NCBI RefSeq assembly: GCF_002845985.1
Contig: NZ_PDFK01000002.1
Coordinates: 682,001-746,000 of the forward strand
From: Lysinibacillus fusiformis
Lineage (GTDB): Bacteria > Bacillota > Bacilli > Bacillales_A > Planococcaceae
Reading direction: 5' to 3'
DNA length: 64,000 nucleotides
How positions within the stretch are numbered: the first letter of the stretch is position 1; the number at the start of each line of letters is the position of its first letter. The notes below the pieces were generated by a model. That model did not search any database. It saw nothing but the letters and a program-made list of their open reading frames with translations, and was not told the DNA's origin. Both the position numbers and the translations under genes were made by a program. Below are positions 44,081 through 53,540 of the stretch, in pieces.

Positions 44081-45098
44081 TTGCGATCACCTCCGTTTGT
44101 ACTTCGACTGTATTTAAATAACGAAGGGCTTCAGCCACATTTGTTTTCGAGCCATCAATTTGCACAATCAGTGTACCGTATGCACCGTTTTTCGTTTGCG
44201 AAATATTACCATGAACAATGCTTACTTCTACATCAAATTGTTTCACAAGATGTGAGATAACCGGCTGCTCGGTCTTTTCACCAACAAAAATCAGTTTGAC
44301 AAGTTGTCCAGTTGGATAATTTGTTTTGATTTGTGCCACCGTATCCTGTGTTTCCTTTGTATCTGTAATCTGAGATACGAATTTTTTAGTGATAGCCGCT
44401 TGTGGTGCTTGGAAAACTTGCAATACCTCACCACGTTCCACTATTTCGCCTGCCTCCATGACCGCTACACGATGACAAATTTTGCGGATGACATGCATTT
44501 CATGGGTAATCAAAACGATTGTTAGGCCTAAACGTTCATTGATATCAACGAGTAAATCAAGAATGGCATCCGTCGTTTCAGGATCGAGTGCGGAAGTCGC
44601 CTCATCACATAGTAAAACCTCTGGATTATTCGCTAATGCACGGGCAATCCCTACACGCTGCTTTTGTCCACCAGAAAGCTGGGATGGATATGCCCTGTCA
44701 CGTCCCTCTAGACCAACAAGTGCAATTAATTCCTTCACTCGTGCTTCACGTTGAGCCTTTGAAACACCTGCTATTTCTAGTGGAAATGCAATATTTTCGG
44801 CAACTGTTCTAGACCAAAGTAAATTGAAATGTTGGAAAATCATACTTACCTTTTGTCTAGCTGCTCTAAGCTTTTGCCCTTTAATCGATGAAAACTCTTG
44901 ACTGTTCACCGTTACTGTTCCTGTTGTCGGTTTCTCTAAACCGTTTAATAAACGAATCATGGTACTTTTACCAGCGCCACTATAGCCGATAATGCCAAAA
45001 ATTTCACCTTTATTGATGGTAAGGTTGACGTCTTTGACTGCCGTTAATTCGCCATTTGCTGTTTTGTACTTCTTCGTAATATTTTGAAGCTGGATCAT
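44070..45098 (-). CDS. metN: Methionine ABC transporter ATP-binding protein
   Basis: This 342-residue ATPase has Walker A GYSGAGKSTMIRLLNGLEKP, signature QLSGGQKQRVGIARAL, Walker B VLLCDEATSALDP, H-loop LITHEMHVI and a C-terminal NIL domain (about 265-342) that senses methionine. AAAAGGAG with an 8-base spacer marks the ATG at 45098. The same frame stays open upstream into the riboswitch, which is not coding. It is the first gene of metNPQ under an S-box leader. Confidence 0.95.
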   Translation of the reverse strand: MIQLQNITKKYKTANGELTAVKDVNLTINKGEIFGIIGYSGAGKSTMIRLLNGLEKPTTGTVTVNSQEFSSIKGQKLRAARQKVSMIFQHFNLLWSRTVAENIAFPLEIAGVSKAQREARVKELIALVGLEGRDRAYPSQLSGGQKQRVGIARALANNPEVLLCDEATSALDPETTDAILDLLVDINERLGLTIVLITHEMHVIRKICHRVAVMEAGEIVERGEVLQVFQAPQAAITKKFVSQITDTKETQDTVAQIKTNYPTGQLVKLIFVGEKTEQPVISHLVKQFDVEVSIVHGNISQTKNGAYGTLIVQIDGSKTNVAEALRYLNTVEVQTEVIANAN

Positions 45099-45120
45099 AG
45101 CGAATACTCCTTTTCTCATA

Positions 45121-45286
45121 TAGAAAACCCCTTCACTCACAGACAAGTAGAAGGGGTCACGTATAATAACGTTAAACCGTTCTCTCATCTTTCAAAGAAA
45201 AATCTTTGAGTGATTTGGCACCTTTTCACTTTGTGATGGTTGCCGGGCTTCATAGGGCACTTCCCTCCGCCACTCTTTATAAGAGT
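45121..45286 (-). promoter_or_regulatory. SAM (S-box) riboswitch with terminator
   Basis: On the minus strand CTCTTATAAAGAG opens the aptamer, followed by GGCGGAGGGA, GCCCTATGAAGCCCGGCAAC, AGGTGCCAAAT and GAAAGATGAGAGA at its end near 45180. These are the S-box core elements in order. The expression platform is CCCCTTC ... GAAGGGG (45156-45150 with 45134-45128) followed by TTTTCT. It predicts shut-off of metNPQ when S-adenosylmethionine is abundant. Confidence 0.95.
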
Positions 45287-45320
45287 TCGATATATTTAAT
45301 GTTTTAGTAATATATTTGAT

Positions 45321-45349
45321 ACTTTACCACGCTAGTAAAGTTCAGTCAA
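45321..45349 (-). promoter_or_regulatory. Candidate promoter for metNPQ
   Basis: TTGACT (45349-45344) and TAAAGT (45326-45321) are 17 bases apart on the minus strand and end about 35 bases before the aptamer. The -35 overlaps the yusE stop codon by one base. Confidence 0.6.
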
Positions 45350-45653
45350 TTGATTTTTTTAACAATTCGTATAAAAATGGTACGGATTGAAAAGCATAAA
45401 TCTTATCTGTCACTTTTCCGCCATCACTAACAAGTAAACACGGAACACTTTCAATTTGATGCTCAACAGCAACATGCTCTAAAAAATTTATATTCGCTTT
45501 ACCTATTGGTAGCTGTGGCAGTAATTGTTCAATAATGGCCATCATTTTAGATGCCACTGCACACGTTCCACACATCGGTGTATATAAATAAAATGCAGCT
45601 TTCTGTCCCGACTGTTTAGCCGTTTCCCACTGCTCTTTTGACCATTCTTCCAT
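45342..45653 (-). CDS. yusE: Thioredoxin-like protein YusE
   Basis: This 103-residue thioredoxin-fold protein has active site MCGTCAVASKM near residue 30 and the cis-Pro region VEHQIESVPCLLVSDGG. It matches B. subtilis YusE. The ORF may start at TTG (45665), but ATG at 45653 has GAGG close ahead; the choice is uncertain. It directly follows yusF, three bases apart in the longer form. The substrate is unknown. Confidence 0.85.
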   Translation of the reverse strand: MEEWSKEQWETAKQSGQKAAFYLYTPMCGTCAVASKMMAIIEQLLPQLPIGKANINFLEHVAVEHQIESVPCLLVSDGGKVTDKIYAFQSVPFLYELLKKSID

Positions 45654-45667
45654 TTCCTCACGCAACC

Positions 45668-46009
45668 TTACAAAATATATTCATTATGGATTGAAAAATG
45701 TGCACGCAGTAATATCATCGCTAACACTTTTCTTGGTGTCGTCTCTACTTCCTTATAGGTTGGCATTGTACGTAAATGCTCTGCCTCTGGATAATGTCTG
45801 TCCATTAATGCACGTAGCTTATCGCCTGAAGTATCTGCATCAAAAAAAGTAAATAGCTCACAGCTCTCATAGGGATCAAGCAGCTCTTCTAATTGATGCA
45901 CACCAATTGTACCATTCGTACATAGTATTGTAACATTCTCATTTAAAATTGGCTCAATTTGTAGCTTATCTGAGCGTCCTTCTACTATTAAGCATTTTCC
46001 CTCGAACAT
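45668..46009 (-). CDS. yusF: Toprim-domain protein YusF
   Basis: This 113-residue protein is an isolated Toprim domain: CLIVEGRSDKLQIEPIL holds the acidic Glu, and FTFFDADTSGDKLRALMD the DxD. It matches B. subtilis YusF; small Toprim proteins of this kind include RNase M5-like nucleases, but function here is not proven. GGAGGTGG selects ATG at 46009 over an upstream start. It is followed by yusE. Confidence 0.87.
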   Translation of the reverse strand: MFEGKCLIVEGRSDKLQIEPILNENVTILCTNGTIGVHQLEELLDPYESCELFTFFDADTSGDKLRALMDRHYPEAEHLRTMPTYKEVETTPRKVLAMILLRAHFSIHNEYIL

Positions 46010-46054
46010 TACGCCACCTCCATTTAGACATACCCACTTATAAGTCATTATATA

Positions 46055-46086
46055 ACAAAAAACGCCGGTAGTTTCCGACGTTTTTC
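46055..46086 (-). terminator. Intrinsic terminator of gcvH
   Basis: AACGCCGG/CCGACGTT (46061-46068 with 46075-46082, one G-U pair) is followed on the minus strand by TTTTTTG. Confidence 0.8.
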
Positions 46087-46100
46087 GATTATAGCTTGTC

Positions 46101-46481
46101 TTATTCAGCGATCATTTCTTCGTATTGCTCTGCTGTCATTAGTTTTTCAACTTCTGATGCATCAGCAGGCTCCACAACGATCATCCATGCTTTTTCATAT
46201 GGTGATTCATTAACGAATTCTGGGCTATCTTCTAAATCTGCATTTACTTCAACTACAGTACCTGAGATTGGTGCATACAATTCAGAAACAGTTTTAACTG
46301 ATTCTACGCTACCGAATGGATCATCTGTTTTGATTTCGTCGCCAACTTGTGGAAGCTCAACGAAAACGATATCTCCTAATTCAGATTGTGCGAAGTGAGT
46401 AATACCAATACGTACTTTTCCATCTTCTGTTTTTACCCATTCATGTTCTTCAGAATAACGTAAGTCTTTAGGTGTGCTCAT
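46101..46481 (-). CDS. gcvH: Glycine cleavage system H protein
   Basis: This 126-residue lipoyl-carrier protein has the lipoylation lysine in [15 protein letters not shown] near residue 63, with [10 protein letters not shown] at the start. GGAGGGG lies upstream of ATG at 46481. Other glycine cleavage genes are absent here. In Bacillus GcvH also accepts octanoate as the lipoate relay, so it can be needed with LipA even without glycine cleavage. Confidence 0.95.
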   Translation of the reverse strand: MSTPKDLRYSEEHEWVKTEDGKVRIGITHFAQSELGDIVFVELPQVGDEIKTDDPFGSVESVKTVSELYAPISGTVVEVNADLEDSPEFVNESPYEKAWMIVVEPADASEVEKLMTAEQYEEMIAE

Positions 46482-46687
46482 GCAAAAAACCCCTCCATAA
46501 ATATGTAATATATTCACTTTCAGTGTGCCATACTTCTCCTATAAAAACAAGATTCAATTACGTGCCAGCTTAATTGCAGTCCACAATTTTTTCAAGTTAC
46601 TTGAAATACATCTCTGTTAAAAATTTGTGACATCTGCCAGTGACTTTATCTCGGTTAGAAGAGTCGTTCGATCCTGTTTAAATACGG

Positions 46688-47044
46688 CTATTTCCAAGTT
46701 TGCTCAAAATCTGATTCTTTAAACCCTAGCGTTACTTTTTGGCCATCCGTTACGATTGGACGTTTGATTAACATCCCATCAGAAGCAAGTAGCTCCAGCT
46801 GCTCATCTTCAGTCATTTCCGCTAGCTTGTCCTTTAAACCAAGCTCACGATATTTCATACCCGATGTATTAAAAAATTTCTTCAAAGGCAGTCCACTGGC
46901 TTGCCAAATGGCTGTTATTTCATCCTTTGTTGGCGATTGCTCTACAATGTGTACCTCTTCATAGGAAACCTCATGATCATTTAACCACTTTTGTGCTTTT
47001 TTACATGTCGTACATTTCGGATAATGGATAAATTGAATCGTCAT
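46688..47044 (-). CDS. yusI: ArsC/Spx-family protein YusI
   Basis: This 118-residue thioredoxin-fold protein shows HYPKCTTCKKAQKWLNDHE, a CxxC near residues 11-14, then LPLKKFFNTSGMKYRELGL and MLIKRPIVTDG. It matches B. subtilis YusI of the ArsC/Spx/MgsR family. True Spx regulators lack nothing obvious here, but adjacency to gcvH and the sequence favour a YusI-type reductase-like protein of unknown role. AGGAGC precedes the ATG. Confidence 0.88.
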   Translation of the reverse strand: MTIQFIHYPKCTTCKKAQKWLNDHEVSYEEVHIVEQSPTKDEITAIWQASGLPLKKFFNTSGMKYRELGLKDKLAEMTEDEQLELLASDGMLIKRPIVTDGQKVTLGFKESDFEQTWK

Positions 47045-47126
47045 TAAAATGCTCCTCTACTGTCTTTTTCTGTAGTATACCATCATAATTGTTTCGAATG
47101 GTGGAACTTCTCTCATTTTCGTAAGC

Positions 47127-47220
47127 CTATCCATCCGTTTTGCTGTTCTATTCATCACTTTCTCCATTTTATCCGTCAATCTAGCTGTTCTATCCGTCAG
47201 TTTCACGCTTCTATCCATCT
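47127..47220. repeat. Second intergenic tandem array, 21-bp period
   Basis: The core CTATCCGTC and variants recurs at 47127, 47148, 47169, 47190 and 47211, exactly 21 bases apart. The sequence is unrelated to the array at 6469-6587. On the minus strand a 53-codon frame from ATG at 47218 to TAG at 47057 encodes degenerate heptads such as DRTARLT. It lies between the fadE terminator and yusI. Confidence 0.9.
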
Positions 47221-47224
47221 CTCA

Positions 47225-47260
47225 TAAAAAAACCTAGCTATCCTCTTACAGATAGCTAAG
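47225..47260 (-). terminator. Intrinsic terminator of fadE
   Basis: TAGCTATC/GATAGCTA (47235-47242 with 47251-47258) extended by one pair, followed on the minus strand by a T run. Confidence 0.85.
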
Positions 47261-47275
47261 TGAAAGTGTATGCTA

Positions 47276-49060
47276 TTAAACAATATATTTTTCAGCTTCG
47301 ATTAGTTTAACAGAAGCTTCACGTTTCTTCGCAATTAAGTTATAAGGATTATTGCGTGTTAATTTACGAAGTGCAGATAATGTCATACGTGCTGCATCGC
47401 CATCTGCTGAAGCAAGAATTGTGTCTTTTGCTTCTTTTTCGATTTCTGTGAATGCTTCTTGGCAGAAGATTTGCGTGTATAGCAATTTCTGCTGTGCTTT
47501 TTCAGCGCCATCACGAGCAATTGCCTTTTCTGTACGTAAGACAGCTGACTCCATTGCAAATAATTGGTTAGCGATATTAGCAATATTCACTAATACCTCT
47601 TGCTCCTGATCAAGCTTCGCACCAAAGCGTTGTGCTGCTAAGCCTGCAGCTAATACAGCAATCTTCTTAGCATTTTTCACTAAATATTTTTCTTGTGCTA
47701 GTGGCTCTGTACCGATGTCTTCTGGCATTAACATTAGCAGCTCTTGCTGTAAATTTTGAGCAACTTGTAATAAAGGAAGCTCGCCTTTTAGCGCCTTTTT
47801 CATAAATGTGCCAGGGACAATCATGCGGTTAATTTCATTTGTACCTTCAAAAATTCGATTAATACGAGAATCACGGTAAATACGCTCTACCTCATATTCA
47901 GCCATAAAGCCATAACCGCCATGTAATTGTACGGCTTCATCTGCAATATAATCTAATGTTTCCGACCCAAATACTTTCGCAATAGAGCATTCAATTGCAT
48001 ACTCAGCAATAGCACCTGCAATTACTTTTCCTTGCTTTTGCTCTTCAAGGCTTAACTGGCTTAAACGATCCTCAAATAGACCAACAGTACGATAGTTTAA
48101 TGATTCGGACGCGTACAATTGAGAAGCCATTGTTGACAATTTCTCTTTTGTTAGATTGAAATCAGAAAGCTTTGTTTTAAATTGCTGACGTTGGTTTGTA
48201 TACTGGATAGCTAACTCCAATGCACGTTTAGAGCCACCAATTGTGCCCACACCAAGCTTATAACGACCAATATTTAAAATGTTGAAGGCAATGACATGCC
48301 CACGACCAATTTCACCTAATAGATTTTCTACAGGTACTTCCGCATCTTCTAATACTAATGTACGAGTTGACGATGATTTAATCCCCATTTTCTTCTCTTC
48401 CGGGCCTACTGAAACGCCATTGTAGGCACGTTCTACGATAAAGGCAGAGAATTTATCACCATCAATTTTTGCATAAACAACAAATACGTCAGCAAAACCT
48501 GCATTTGTAATCCATTGCTTCTCACCATTTAAAATATAATGTGTGCCTGCCTCATTTAATTTCGCAGTCGTTTTTGCCCCTAGAGCATCTGAACCTGAGC
48601 CTGGCTCTGTTAATGCGTATGCTGCGATTAATTCACCTGAAGCAAGCTTAGGTAAATATTTTTTCTTTTGATCTTCATTACCAAATAGAACGATTGGTAG
48701 TGAACCAATCCCAACATGTGCACCATGTGTGATGGAAAAACCACCTGCAACAGACATTTTCTCAGCAATTAAAGCTGAAGAAACTTTGTCTAGTCCAAGC
48801 CCTTCATATTCTTCTGGCACATCTGCTCCAAGCAAACCTAATTCGCCTGCACTTTTTAGGAGACGCACTGAATGCTCAAATTCATGGTGCTCTAAATTTT
48901 CAACTACTGGTAAAACTTCATTTGCTACATATTCCTCTGTTGTTTTAGCAATCATCTTATGCTCGTCAGTGAAATCTTCTGGTGTAAATACACGATTTAA
49001 TTCCACATCTTCAATTAGAAATCCGCCGCCTTTAATGAAATCAGTTGTTTTTTCAGTCAT
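47276..49060 (-). CDS. fadE: Acyl-CoA dehydrogenase FadE
   Basis: This 594-residue FAD enzyme makes the first beta-oxidation double bond. The central ACD domain has [53 protein letters not shown] and the C-terminal [20 protein letters not shown] followed by EGTNEINR. The extra C-terminal domain of about 180 residues is typical of the YusJ type. Its promoter is uncertain: 126 bases separate it from fadA and contain two TGAACATGT copies (49107 and 49132). Confidence 0.94.
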   Translation of the reverse strand: MTEKTTDFIKGGGFLIEDVELNRVFTPEDFTDEHKMIAKTTEEYVANEVLPVVENLEHHEFEHSVRLLKSAGELGLLGADVPEEYEGLGLDKVSSALIAEKMSVAGGFSITHGAHVGIGSLPIVLFGNEDQKKKYLPKLASGELIAAYALTEPGSGSDALGAKTTAKLNEAGTHYILNGEKQWITNAGFADVFVVYAKIDGDKFSAFIVERAYNGVSVGPEEKKMGIKSSSTRTLVLEDAEVPVENLLGEIGRGHVIAFNILNIGRYKLGVGTIGGSKRALELAIQYTNQRQQFKTKLSDFNLTKEKLSTMASQLYASESLNYRTVGLFEDRLSQLSLEEQKQGKVIAGAIAEYAIECSIAKVFGSETLDYIADEAVQLHGGYGFMAEYEVERIYRDSRINRIFEGTNEINRMIVPGTFMKKALKGELPLLQVAQNLQQELLMLMPEDIGTEPLAQEKYLVKNAKKIAVLAAGLAAQRFGAKLDQEQEVLVNIANIANQLFAMESAVLRTEKAIARDGAEKAQQKLLYTQIFCQEAFTEIEKEAKDTILASADGDAARMTLSALRKLTRNNPYNLIAKKREASVKLIEAEKYIV

Positions 49061-49186
49061 GATAAATTCCTCCCAATATATCTATTTTGATTGTTTAATC
49101 CCCAAATGAACATGTATAGAAAAGCTTGATGTGAACATGTTCGGAGGCAACCGTAAACCGTACACCTCAAGCTGATCTAGAAAATT

Positions 49187-50359
49187 TTATAAAATTTCAA
49201 ATACACCAGCAGCACCCATGCCGCCACCAATACACATTGTCACCACGCCATATTTCTTCCCTTGACGCTTCAATTCATGAATAAGCTTTAACGTTAAAAT
49301 AGCTCCTGTAGCACCTAGAGGGTGACCTAATGCAATTGCTCCACCATTGACATTGACTTTTTCTTGGTCGATGCCTAAATGACGTACTACCTGTAATGAT
49401 TGAGAAGCAAATGCTTCATTGATTTCCCATAAATCAATGTTATCTATGGATAAACCTGCAATTTCTAACGCTTTAGGTACTGCCACAATCGGACCAATTC
49501 CCATTACTTCAGGAGGCACACCACCAACAGCAAAGCCTAGGAATTTTGCCATTGGTGTCAGTCCTTGCTGTTCGGCCTCCTCACGATCCATCACTAGTAC
49601 AGCTGCTGCACCATCAGAAGTTTGGGAGGCATTACCAGCCGTTACACTGCCCTTTACATGGAAAGCTGGACGCAATTTTGCTAAGCCTTCAACTGATGTA
49701 CCTGGTCGTACACCTTCATCCATACTAAATGTAAATTTTTTTACTTGTGGTTTATTGTGATCGTCTACGTAATGCTGTTCCACTTCGATTGGTACAATTT
49801 CATCATTGAATTTACCTTCTTTAATCGCCTTTTCAGCAAGAACATGCGAGCGAACTGCAAAGGCATCTTGATCTTCACGACTAACATTGTACTGGCGAGC
49901 CACTTCCTCAGCCGTATGCCCCATACCCATATAATATTGAGGAGCCGATTCAGCTAATGTCGGATTTAAGCGTGGTGTATTCCCCACCATCGGCACCATA
50001 CTCATAGACTCGACACCGCCAGCTAGAATCACCTTTGAATGACCTAGCATAATTCGTTCTGCTGCATACGCAATTGCCTGTAAACCTGATGAACAAAATC
50101 TATTAATCGTTAGCGCAGGAGTTGTATCTGGTAATCCTGCTAGTGCCCCAATACTACGTGCTACATTCATCCCTTGCTCTGCTTCAGGCATCGCACAGCC
50201 TAAAATTAAATCATCAATCGGTCCTTCATAGCCCGCTCTTTTCAATGTTTCTTTGACTACGACAGCACCAAAATCATCTGGTCTTACTGTTGCTAAAGAA
50301 CCTTTTTTTGCTTTTCCAATTGGAGTTCGTGCTCCTGCTACAATAACGGCTTCACGCAT
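49187..50359 (-). CDS. fadA: Acetyl-CoA acyltransferase (thiolase) FadA
   Basis: This 390-residue thiolase releases acetyl-CoA in the last beta-oxidation step. The nucleophile is in NRFCSSGLQAIAYAAERIML near residue 90, GGVESMSMVPM follows, and the C-terminal active site has NGGAIALGHPLGATGA and VTMCIGGGMGAAG. A GGGGG site nine bases ahead marks ATG at 50359. It follows fadN by about 50 bases in the fadN-A-E order. Confidence 0.95.
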   Translation of the reverse strand: MREAVIVAGARTPIGKAKKGSLATVRPDDFGAVVVKETLKRAGYEGPIDDLILGCAMPEAEQGMNVARSIGALAGLPDTTPALTINRFCSSGLQAIAYAAERIMLGHSKVILAGGVESMSMVPMVGNTPRLNPTLAESAPQYYMGMGHTAEEVARQYNVSREDQDAFAVRSHVLAEKAIKEGKFNDEIVPIEVEQHYVDDHNKPQVKKFTFSMDEGVRPGTSVEGLAKLRPAFHVKGSVTAGNASQTSDGAAAVLVMDREEAEQQGLTPMAKFLGFAVGGVPPEVMGIGPIVAVPKALEIAGLSIDNIDLWEINEAFASQSLQVVRHLGIDQEKVNVNGGAIALGHPLGATGAILTLKLIHELKRQGKKYGVVTMCIGGGMGAAGVFEIL

Positions 50360-50408
50360 CGTATTAATCCCCCTTTGTTTCATGTGCAAGATTGATCTAT
50401 TTTGTCAA

Positions 50409-52793
50409 TTAGTTACGAAGTGGTTTACCTTTTAACAGCATGTGTTGCATTCTTTGCTGAGAAAGTGGGTCAGCAACAAGGCTAAGGAAAGCCTCACGCT
50501 CTAAGTTCAATAGATACTGTTCGTCAACTAATGTACCGTACGGAACCTTACCACCCGCAATGACATAAGCTAATTTTTTAGCAATTTTTAAATCATGTTC
50601 GCTGATAAAGCCTGACTCAAACATGCCTTGCGCACCGATGAGTAATGTTCCGTAGCCTGATGCACCGACCACTGGCACTTTTGTTGGTACAGGTGGTTGA
50701 TAGCCCGCTTCGTAAAGCGCTAATGCAGCTTGCTTCGCATCATATAATTGATGGTCTGGGTTAACAGAAATACCATCTGCAAAGTTTAAGAAGTTATTTT
50801 CACGTGCTTCCTCACCAGAAGTTGAAACCTTCGCCATTGCAATTGTTTCAAATACTTTATTAGCAATATGTTGATAGTCTACATCTACGCCGTTCGGTAA
50901 GCCCTTTAGGAATTTTTGATAAAGCGCTTTATTACCACCGCCGCCTGGAATTAAACCAACGCCAACTTCCACTAAGCCCATATACGTTTCCATCGTTGCT
51001 TGAATATGTGCAGCTGGTAAGCAAACCTCTGCTCCTCCACCCAATGTCATGGCAAAAGGTGCTGCCACAACAGGCTTACGTGAATATTTGATTTTTTGCA
51101 TAGCATCTTGGAATGCCTTAATTACGAAATCTAGCTCAAAAATATTATCATCCTGTGCTTCTACTAAAATCATCCCTAGATTTGCACCTACACAGAAGTT
51201 TTTCCCTTGATTGCCGATTACTAAGCCTTTATAGTTAGCCTCTACTTCATCAACCGCAAAGTTAATCATTTGGATAATATCTAAACCAATTGCGTTCGAT
51301 TGTGAATGGAACTCAAGCAGTGCAACTCCATCACCTAAATCTATTAAACTAGCACCTGTGTTTGATTTAATAACACCATGCTTTTTCTTATAGCGCTTTA
51401 AGTTAATCTCTTTTTCATTGACTGGAACTTTCACATATTGCGAACCATCGTAGTAAGCTACATCGCCATCTAATTCAGAATAAAATGTCTCAAAGCCATT
51501 CGCTAACATCTCTTTGACAAATGCAGGGACTTCTCGACCTTCAGCCTCCATTTTTGCTACAGATTCTTGTACACCAATAGCATCCCAAATTTCAAATGGT
51601 CCTTGTTGCCAGCCGAAGCCCCATTTCATGGCATTATCAATGGCTACAACATCATCTGCAATTTCACCGTGTAGCTGTGCTGAGTAAATTAATGTTGGAG
51701 CAAAGATCCCCCACAATAACTCACCTGTACGATCCTTTGCATAGGTTAATGCCTTCACTTTATTAGCTAACCCACGTGTTTGTTTCGCCATTTCAATAGA
51801 AGCTGTTTTTAACTTTTTCGCTGGACTATATGATAATGTTGTTGGATCAATCTCAAGTATCTCTTTTCCCTGTTTTAAGAAGAAACCTTGACCCGATTTT
51901 GCACCTAACCAGCCATTTTCAACCATTTTTTGTAAAAATTCAGGAACTGCAAATACTTGCTGTTCCTCATCTGTTGTTTGATCGTAAACATTTTTTGCTA
52001 CATGAATAAATGTATCTAAACCAACAACGTCTAGTGTACGGAAAGTTGCAGATTTTGGACGACCAATAAGTGGACCTGTTACAGAGTCTACTTCACCAAC
52101 TGAATAACCACCTTTTAACATTTCCTGTAATGTTATCAGTAAGCCATATGTTCCGATGCGGTTTGCAATAAAGTTTGGTGTGTCCTTCGCCAGTACAACA
52201 CCTTTACCAAGCACATCTTCCCCAAATGTTTTCATGAAACTAACTACTTCAGGAGCAGTTGTATTAGCAGGAATCACCTCTAGTAATTTTAAATAGCGAG
52301 GTGGGTTGAAAAAGTGTGTGCCAAGGAAATGCTTTTTAAAATCATCTGAACGTCCCTCTGCCATAGCATCAATACTAATACCAGATGTATTTGAACTAAT
52401 GATTGTTCCCGGTGTACGAACAGCATCAATTTTTTCATAGAGACTTTGTTTAATTGGTAAATTTTCCACAACAACTTCGATAATCCAATCTACATCTTTT
52501 AGTTTCCCTAGATCATCTTCAAAGTTGCCAACCGTTAGTAGTGATAAATTTTTCTTAGAAGTAAGTGGTGCTGGCTTTTGCTTTAATAACTTTTGCAAAG
52601 CTCCGTTTACAATACGATTTCTTACAGCTGGATGCGCTAAAGAAAGACCCTTTGCTTCTTCCTCTTGCGTCAGTTCCTTCGGTGCGATATCCAATAGTAA
52701 TGTTGGTATACCGATGTTTGCTAAATGTGCTGCAATTCCAGAGCCCATCACCCCAGAACCTAGAACAGCTGCTTTTTTAATGTTGTAAGTCAC
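50409..52793 (-). CDS. fadN: 3-hydroxyacyl-CoA dehydrogenase/enoyl-CoA hydratase FadN
   Basis: This 794-residue bifunctional enzyme performs the middle two beta-oxidation steps. The N-terminal NAD domain shows KKAAVLGSGVMGSGIAAHLA and SNTSGISIDAMAEGRSDDF, then KGVVLAKDTPNFIANRIG. The C-terminal crotonase domain has LVIGNQGKNFCVGANLGMI and AAPFAMTLGGGAEVCLP. AAGGGGG with an 8-base spacer gives GTG at 52793; the ORF runs on upstream through the operator. It opens the fadN-fadA-fadE operon. Confidence 0.94.
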   Translation of the reverse strand: MTYNIKKAAVLGSGVMGSGIAAHLANIGIPTLLLDIAPKELTQEEEAKGLSLAHPAVRNRIVNGALQKLLKQKPAPLTSKKNLSLLTVGNFEDDLGKLKDVDWIIEVVVENLPIKQSLYEKIDAVRTPGTIISSNTSGISIDAMAEGRSDDFKKHFLGTHFFNPPRYLKLLEVIPANTTAPEVVSFMKTFGEDVLGKGVVLAKDTPNFIANRIGTYGLLITLQEMLKGGYSVGEVDSVTGPLIGRPKSATFRTLDVVGLDTFIHVAKNVYDQTTDEEQQVFAVPEFLQKMVENGWLGAKSGQGFFLKQGKEILEIDPTTLSYSPAKKLKTASIEMAKQTRGLANKVKALTYAKDRTGELLWGIFAPTLIYSAQLHGEIADDVVAIDNAMKWGFGWQQGPFEIWDAIGVQESVAKMEAEGREVPAFVKEMLANGFETFYSELDGDVAYYDGSQYVKVPVNEKEINLKRYKKKHGVIKSNTGASLIDLGDGVALLEFHSQSNAIGLDIIQMINFAVDEVEANYKGLVIGNQGKNFCVGANLGMILVEAQDDNIFELDFVIKAFQDAMQKIKYSRKPVVAAPFAMTLGGGAEVCLPAAHIQATMETYMGLVEVGVGLIPGGGGNKALYQKFLKGLPNGVDVDYQHIANKVFETIAMAKVSTSGEEARENNFLNFADGISVNPDHQLYDAKQAALALYEAGYQPPVPTKVPVVGASGYGTLLIGAQGMFESGFISEHDLKIAKKLAYVIAGGKVPYGTLVDEQYLLNLEREAFLSLVADPLSQQRMQHMLLKGKPLRN

Positions 52794-52818
52794 AAGCAAT
52801 TCCCCCTTATTCTCCCAT

Positions 52819-52836
52819 TGAATGAATAGCCATTCA
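52819..52836. promoter_or_regulatory. FadR-type operator upstream of fadN
   Basis: TGAATGAATAGCCATTCA fits the B. subtilis FadR consensus TGAATGAMTANTCATTCA, apart from one position. It lies 26 bases before the fadN start and predicts repression relieved by long-chain acyl-CoA. Confidence 0.85.
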
Positions 52837-53169
52837 TTTTTTGGCCAAAAAAATATCAAGTGTACCTTAGTGGATTTTGTCTTGTTGTTGGATGAGATTC
52901 ACTCCATTCAACCAAGCACTACTAAGGTTTATCTCCGTTCCCATTACAACTCTTAATGAATGAAGATAAAACTACTTTTCTGTTTTTAGTGTAGATTATT
53001 TTGTCTAATTTAGCAATCTTTTTTCAAGAATTATTTTTTGCAATATACATCTTTTTTTGTTCTTTACGAGCTAAAAGCAGACAATATGTAGCGATCAAAA
53101 CGGCCAAACAGAAAACTTTCAGGTTGAGAGAAAAATGTGTAGAATGAAAAGCAAGGAGAGTGAATACTT
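52837..53169. other. Divergent region fadN/trx
   Basis: This gap carries the fadN promoter on one strand and the thioredoxin gene promoter on the other. A partial ATGAATGAAG near 52955 resembles half a FadR site. No gene, riboswitch or repeat is visible. Confidence 0.4.
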
Positions 53170-53484
53170 ATGAAAACAATTACTACTGCAGAACAATTTA
53201 ATGAACTAATCGCTGGTGACCAAAAAGTGCTAGTGAAATTTTACGCTGGCTGGTGCCCAGATTGCACACGCATGAATATGTTCATCGATCCAATCATTGA
53301 AGAGTACAGCCAATATGATTGGTATGAGCTAAATCGTGATGAGCTTCCAGAAATCGCTGACAAATATGATGTTATGGGAATCCCAAGCTTATTGATTTTC
53401 CAAAACGGTGAAAAACTTGCACACTTACACAGTGCCAATGCCAAAACACCTCAGCAAGTAACAGAATTTTTAGCTGCACAATAA
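53170..53484 (+). CDS. Thioredoxin family protein
   Basis: This 104-residue protein has the thioredoxin fold with active site YAGWCPDCTRMNMF (CPDC rather than the usual CGPC) near residue 29 and cis-Pro in DVMGIPSLLIF. It may be a specific thiol reductase; no target is evident. AAGGAGAG precedes the ATG. It ends at a strong terminator before the C39-like gene. Confidence 0.9.
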   Translation: MKTITTAEQFNELIAGDQKVLVKFYAGWCPDCTRMNMFIDPIIEEYSQYDWYELNRDELPEIADKYDVMGIPSLLIFQNGEKLAHLHSANAKTPQQVTEFLAAQ

Positions 53485-53492
53485 TAATGAAT

Positions 53493-53530
53493 AAAGAGCT
53501 GCATTTCTTCTTGAAATGCAGCTCTTTTTG
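53493..53530 (+). terminator. Intrinsic terminator of trx
   Basis: A perfect 15-bp stem AAAGAGCTGCATTTC/GAAATGCAGCTCTTT (53493-53507 with 53513-53527) is followed by TT. It lies entirely in the trx-to-C39 gap. Confidence 0.85.
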
Positions 53531-53540
53531 GGAGGGAAAC

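Noticed and set aside
45099..45188. Upstream extension of metN to an earlier start
   Set aside because: This stretch is the S-box expression platform; a strong RBS fixes the start at 45098.
47057..47218. 53-codon heptad-repeat ORF on the minus strand
   Set aside because: It is a by-product of a 21-bp tandem array (21 is a multiple of 3); the RBS is poor, so it was recorded as a repeat and not as a gene.
49107..49142. TGAACATGT repeats as a fadE operator
   Set aside because: Two copies 25 bases apart, one of them within a GAACATGTTC palindrome, match no regulator I can name; noted only in the fadE entry.
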